Source: an uncultured Ruminococcus sp.
GTDB taxonomy: Bacteria; Bacillota; Clostridia; Oscillospirales; Ruminococcaceae
Direction: 5' to 3'
DNA length: 7,745 nucleotides
Assembly: GCA_947167535.1 (NCBI GenBank)
Contig: CAMVIL010000047.1
Coordinates: forward strand, 1-7,745
Program-made: the position numbers and the translations under genes
Shown: piece by piece, positions 5,859-7,745 of the stretch
How the letters are laid out: the number at the start of each line of letters is the position of its first letter
Position numbering within the stretch: position 1 is the first letter of the stretch
Notes under the pieces: model-generated
The model's database searches: none
What the model was told of the DNA's origin: nothing
Seen by the model: the letters and a program-made list of their open reading frames with translations, nothing else

Positions 5859-7559
5859 TCAGTAGTCTACCTTGTACCTGAAATCGCTGTCAAGGCGCGA
5901 CTCGAATTCTTCGACGGGTATCGGCTTGTCGAAGAGGAATCCCTGTGCAAGCTCGCAGCCGTTCTCCTTGAGTATGTCCAGATGCTTCTCGGTCTCAACG
6001 CCCTCGACTACGCACTCCAGCCCTATCTCCTTGGACATCCCGACTACGTACTTGAACATGATGTTGTTGACATTGTCGGAGTCGCTCTCGGTGACGGGCA
6101 GGAAGCTTCGGTCTACCTTCAGCACGTTCCAGGGTATGCCTCTTATCAGGTTCAGCGAGGAGAAGCCCATGCCGAAGTCGTCGATAGAGGTGCATATATT
6201 CGCCTCGCTGAGTCCGCTAACGACTCTCTTGAGGTCGGTGAAGCCCACGTCGGTGGTGGTCTCGGTGAGCTCTATCTCGATAAGCTCGTGGGGAATCGAA
6301 TAGCGGTCGATTATGCCGAGTATCCTGTCCAGCAGACTTTCGTCCGTCATGTGCCGCCGCGACATATTGACGGATATCCTCACGACCTTTCTGCCCTTGT
6401 CCAGCCATTGGCGCATCTGCTTGCAGACGTGCTCCAGCATATAGAAGTCCAGCTTGCAGATGTCGTTGTTCTGCTCGAGTATCGGTATGAACTCAAAGGG
6501 CGGGACTATCCTGCCGTCCTTGAACCAGCGGCAGAGCGCCTCGGCGCCGCAGACCTTGCCCGTGAAGATATTGACCTTCGGCTGGAAGAACACCCGAAAC
6601 TCCTCGTTTTTCAGCGCAAGAGGGAACATCTCCTGAATGCGCATTGCGGCTTCCTTTTTCTTCACGAGGTCATCGTCGTAGTAGATTATCCTCGTGTTGC
6701 CGTTCTGTGCCACGCGGAATGCGGCGATTATCTTCCCCAGAATGTCGCCGGGGTCGGTTATCTTTATGTTCTCGGGTATGCAGAACACGCCTGCGCTGCA
6801 GTGTATAGCAGCGCTTCCGCCGCCGTCCGATTCAAAGGTAACTCTGGCCTCTGTGAGGTACGCGAGAACATCGTCGAGCTTGTCTGCGTCGAATATCGTC
6901 ACGAAGTTGTCGCCGCCGAGACGGCAGACTAAGCCTGTCTCGCCTATCACCTTTTCAAATCCCTTGAAATGGTTTTTAAGTATCTCGTCGCCCGCATTCC
7001 TGCCGTACTGCTGGTTCACCAGCGAAAAATGCCGCAGGTTGTAGTTGACAGAGATCATTCCGCCCAGCTGACCCTTGTTCGATCTCACCATCAGCTCAGA
7101 CATGAACAGTCTTGAGTTGCGGAAACCCTGATCGTCGTAGTACGCCAGCTGTATGGTCACGTCCTTGAGCCTGTTACGGCTGAGATAGGTGACTGTGGTG
7201 CGCATGAGGAGGTCTACAAAAGCGAACTCTTCCTCGGTCAGAGGCGGCTGATCCACCGCTATGTATGCGGTAATGGTAGCCACCGTCATGAATTTGGTAA
7301 CTATGCGTATCCTGTGTACCTGCCTGCACTCTTCGCTCGTGTTTCTCGCGCAGAGCGTTTCTCCGCCGCCCTCTGCTTCTTCCTGAAGGCTTCGGTAGAG
7401 CCTTGTCACCGCCTTGGAGATGCGGAGAACCTCGCAGATCTCGATAAGAATATGCTCTATCTCGGGAATGTCGGGAGTGTCGCTGGGAGGCCTTGACATT
7501 ACTGATATGAGCTGAGTAAACAGCTCGTAGAATTTATTTTTATCATATGCTGTTTTCAT
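5859..7559 (-). CDS. GAF-like/degenerate GGDEF/EAL protein, probable cyclic-di-GMP phosphodiesterase
   Basis: Predicted cytoplasmic enzyme that opens the second messenger c-di-GMP to pGpG; no membrane segment or signal peptide is seen in its 566 residues. Residues 1-135 look like a weak GAF-type sensory domain (inference from pattern: LTEEE followed by a long helix to SRNRL). The GGDEF domain spans about 138-297, but its signature is GGDNF (215-219), the metal-binding DxD is replaced by Asn-x-Arg (174-176) before Phe178, and the inhibitory RxxD site is missing, so cyclase activity is unlikely. The EAL domain (about 308-555) is intact: EALCRW (340-345), Asn398 in SVNMS, Glu430 in ELTE, Asp460-Asp461 in DDFGMGFSSL, Lys481 in KVDRSF, Glu519 in EGVET and Gln539 in QGF. 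These are the metal and catalytic positions of active EAL enzymes, in the usual spacing. The degenerate GGDEF may instead bind GTP or act as a regulatory or dimer module. The start has AAAGGAG 6 nt upstream. It lies 15 nt after another GGDEF gene and before a terminator, so it is the last gene of that operon. Confidence 0.92.
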   Translation of the reverse strand: MKTAYDKNKFYELFTQLISVMSRPPSDTPDIPEIEHILIEICEVLRISKAVTRLYRSLQEEAEGGGETLCARNTSEECRQVHRIRIVTKFMTVATITAYIAVDQPPLTEEEFAFVDLLMRTTVTYLSRNRLKDVTIQLAYYDDQGFRNSRLFMSELMVRSNKGQLGGMISVNYNLRHFSLVNQQYGRNAGDEILKNHFKGFEKVIGETGLVCRLGGDNFVTIFDADKLDDVLAYLTEARVTFESDGGGSAAIHCSAGVFCIPENIKITDPGDILGKIIAAFRVAQNGNTRIIYYDDDLVKKKEAAMRIQEMFPLALKNEEFRVFFQPKVNIFTGKVCGAEALCRWFKDGRIVPPFEFIPILEQNNDICKLDFYMLEHVCKQMRQWLDKGRKVVRISVNMSRRHMTDESLLDRILGIIDRYSIPHELIEIELTETTTDVGFTDLKRVVSGLSEANICTSIDDFGMGFSSLNLIRGIPWNVLKVDRSFLPVTESDSDNVNNIMFKYVVGMSKEIGLECVVEGVETEKHLDILKENGCELAQGFLFDKPIPVEEFESRLDSDFRYKVDY

Positions 7560-7565
7560 TTCGCT

Positions 7566-7572
7566 CTCCTTT
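7566..7572 (-). promoter_or_regulatory. Ribosome binding site of the GGDEF/EAL gene
   Basis: AAAGGAG with 6 nt to ATG 7559, placed within the 15-nt gap after the upstream stop codon. No room remains for a separate promoter or terminator, which supports cotranscription. Confidence 0.85.
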
Positions 7573-7574
7573 GG

Positions 7575-7745
7575 TCATCGGCAGGAAGCTTTGCATATCT
7601 TCTTGTCGTCATACATAAGTGAATCCGCCCGTTCAAAGACGTCCTGAAGACGGATATCACCTGCGGGGTCGAAGTCGGATATGCCGCAGGCAAGGCGTCT
7701 GACTCCGTTGTAACAGCTGTCGTCCAGCGTATCTCTGAGCATTTC
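7575..7745 (-). CDS. GGDEF-domain protein, C-terminal end (partial)
   Basis: The last 56 codons and TGA stop of a gene that enters from beyond the window edge. The segment RLACGISDF, followed after a short loop by DVFERADSLMYDDKK, matches the closing beta strand and final helix of GGDEF domains (consensus: SIGIS, then a short loop, then LxxxADxALYxAK). The protein ends about ten residues after this helix, so GGDEF is its last domain. The GGDEF signature itself is outside the window, so whether this is an active diguanylate cyclase cannot be judged. It lies 15 nt upstream of the GGDEF/EAL phosphodiesterase gene on the same strand, suggesting a paired or opposing role in c-di-GMP control. Confidence 0.8.
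   Translation of the reverse strand, partial: EMLRDTLDDSCYNGVRRLACGISDFDPAGDIRLQDVFERADSLMYDDKKICKASCR

Noticed and set aside
5982..6932. Plus-strand open frame of 316 codons opposite the GGDEF/EAL gene
   Set aside because: It is antisense to a gene with clear domain motifs, its product has no recognisable motif, and GC-rich codon use commonly opens the opposite strand.

Overview
The window is a GC-rich stretch of bacterial chromosome in which every supported gene lies on the minus strand. Strong AAAGGAG-type Shine-Dalgarno sites, a near-consensus sigma-A promoter, short U-tract terminators, a ClpE-type Hsp100 with a zinc finger, and a pyruvate formate-lyase activase all point to an anaerobic Firmicute. 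The GC content suggests something like the Oscillospiraceae/Ruminococcus side of Clostridia, but that placement is inference and no single gene here proves it.

In the direction of transcription (high to low coordinates) there are three units. (1) 7745-5859: the last 56 codons of a GGDEF-domain protein, then 15 nt later a full GAF-like/GGDEF/EAL protein whose GGDEF domain is degenerate and whose EAL domain keeps all its catalytic residues. The pair is probably a cyclic-di-GMP operon and ends in a strong intrinsic terminator (5846-5807). (2) 5748-3353: a textbook promoter (TTGAAA, 17 nt, TATAAT), a short leader holding a perfect 12-bp palindrome, and a 776-residue ClpE-like AAA+ unfoldase, followed by an intrinsic terminator (3346-3313). 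(3) 3301-1: uvrC (excision nuclease subunit), folC (folylpolyglutamate/dihydrofolate synthase) and the start of pflA (pyruvate formate-lyase activating enzyme). uvrC and folC overlap by 4 nt and folC and pflA are 1 nt apart, so they are almost certainly cotranscribed and translationally coupled.

Most of this is ordinary housekeeping sequence. I found no mobile element, CRISPR array, tRNA/rRNA or phage gene, and no convincing new system. The points worth a second look are regulatory or architectural: the terminator whose U-tract touches the uvrC ribosome binding site, the palindrome at the clpE transcription start, the unusual N-terminal half and middle domain of the ClpE-like protein, and the inactive-looking GGDEF fused to an intact EAL beside a second GGDEF gene.

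The only non-coding stretches are the 175-nt gap 5684-5858 (terminator, AT-rich segment, promoter, leader) and the 51-nt gap 3302-3352 (terminator and uvrC ribosome binding site). No gene-free stretch exceeds 300 bases.
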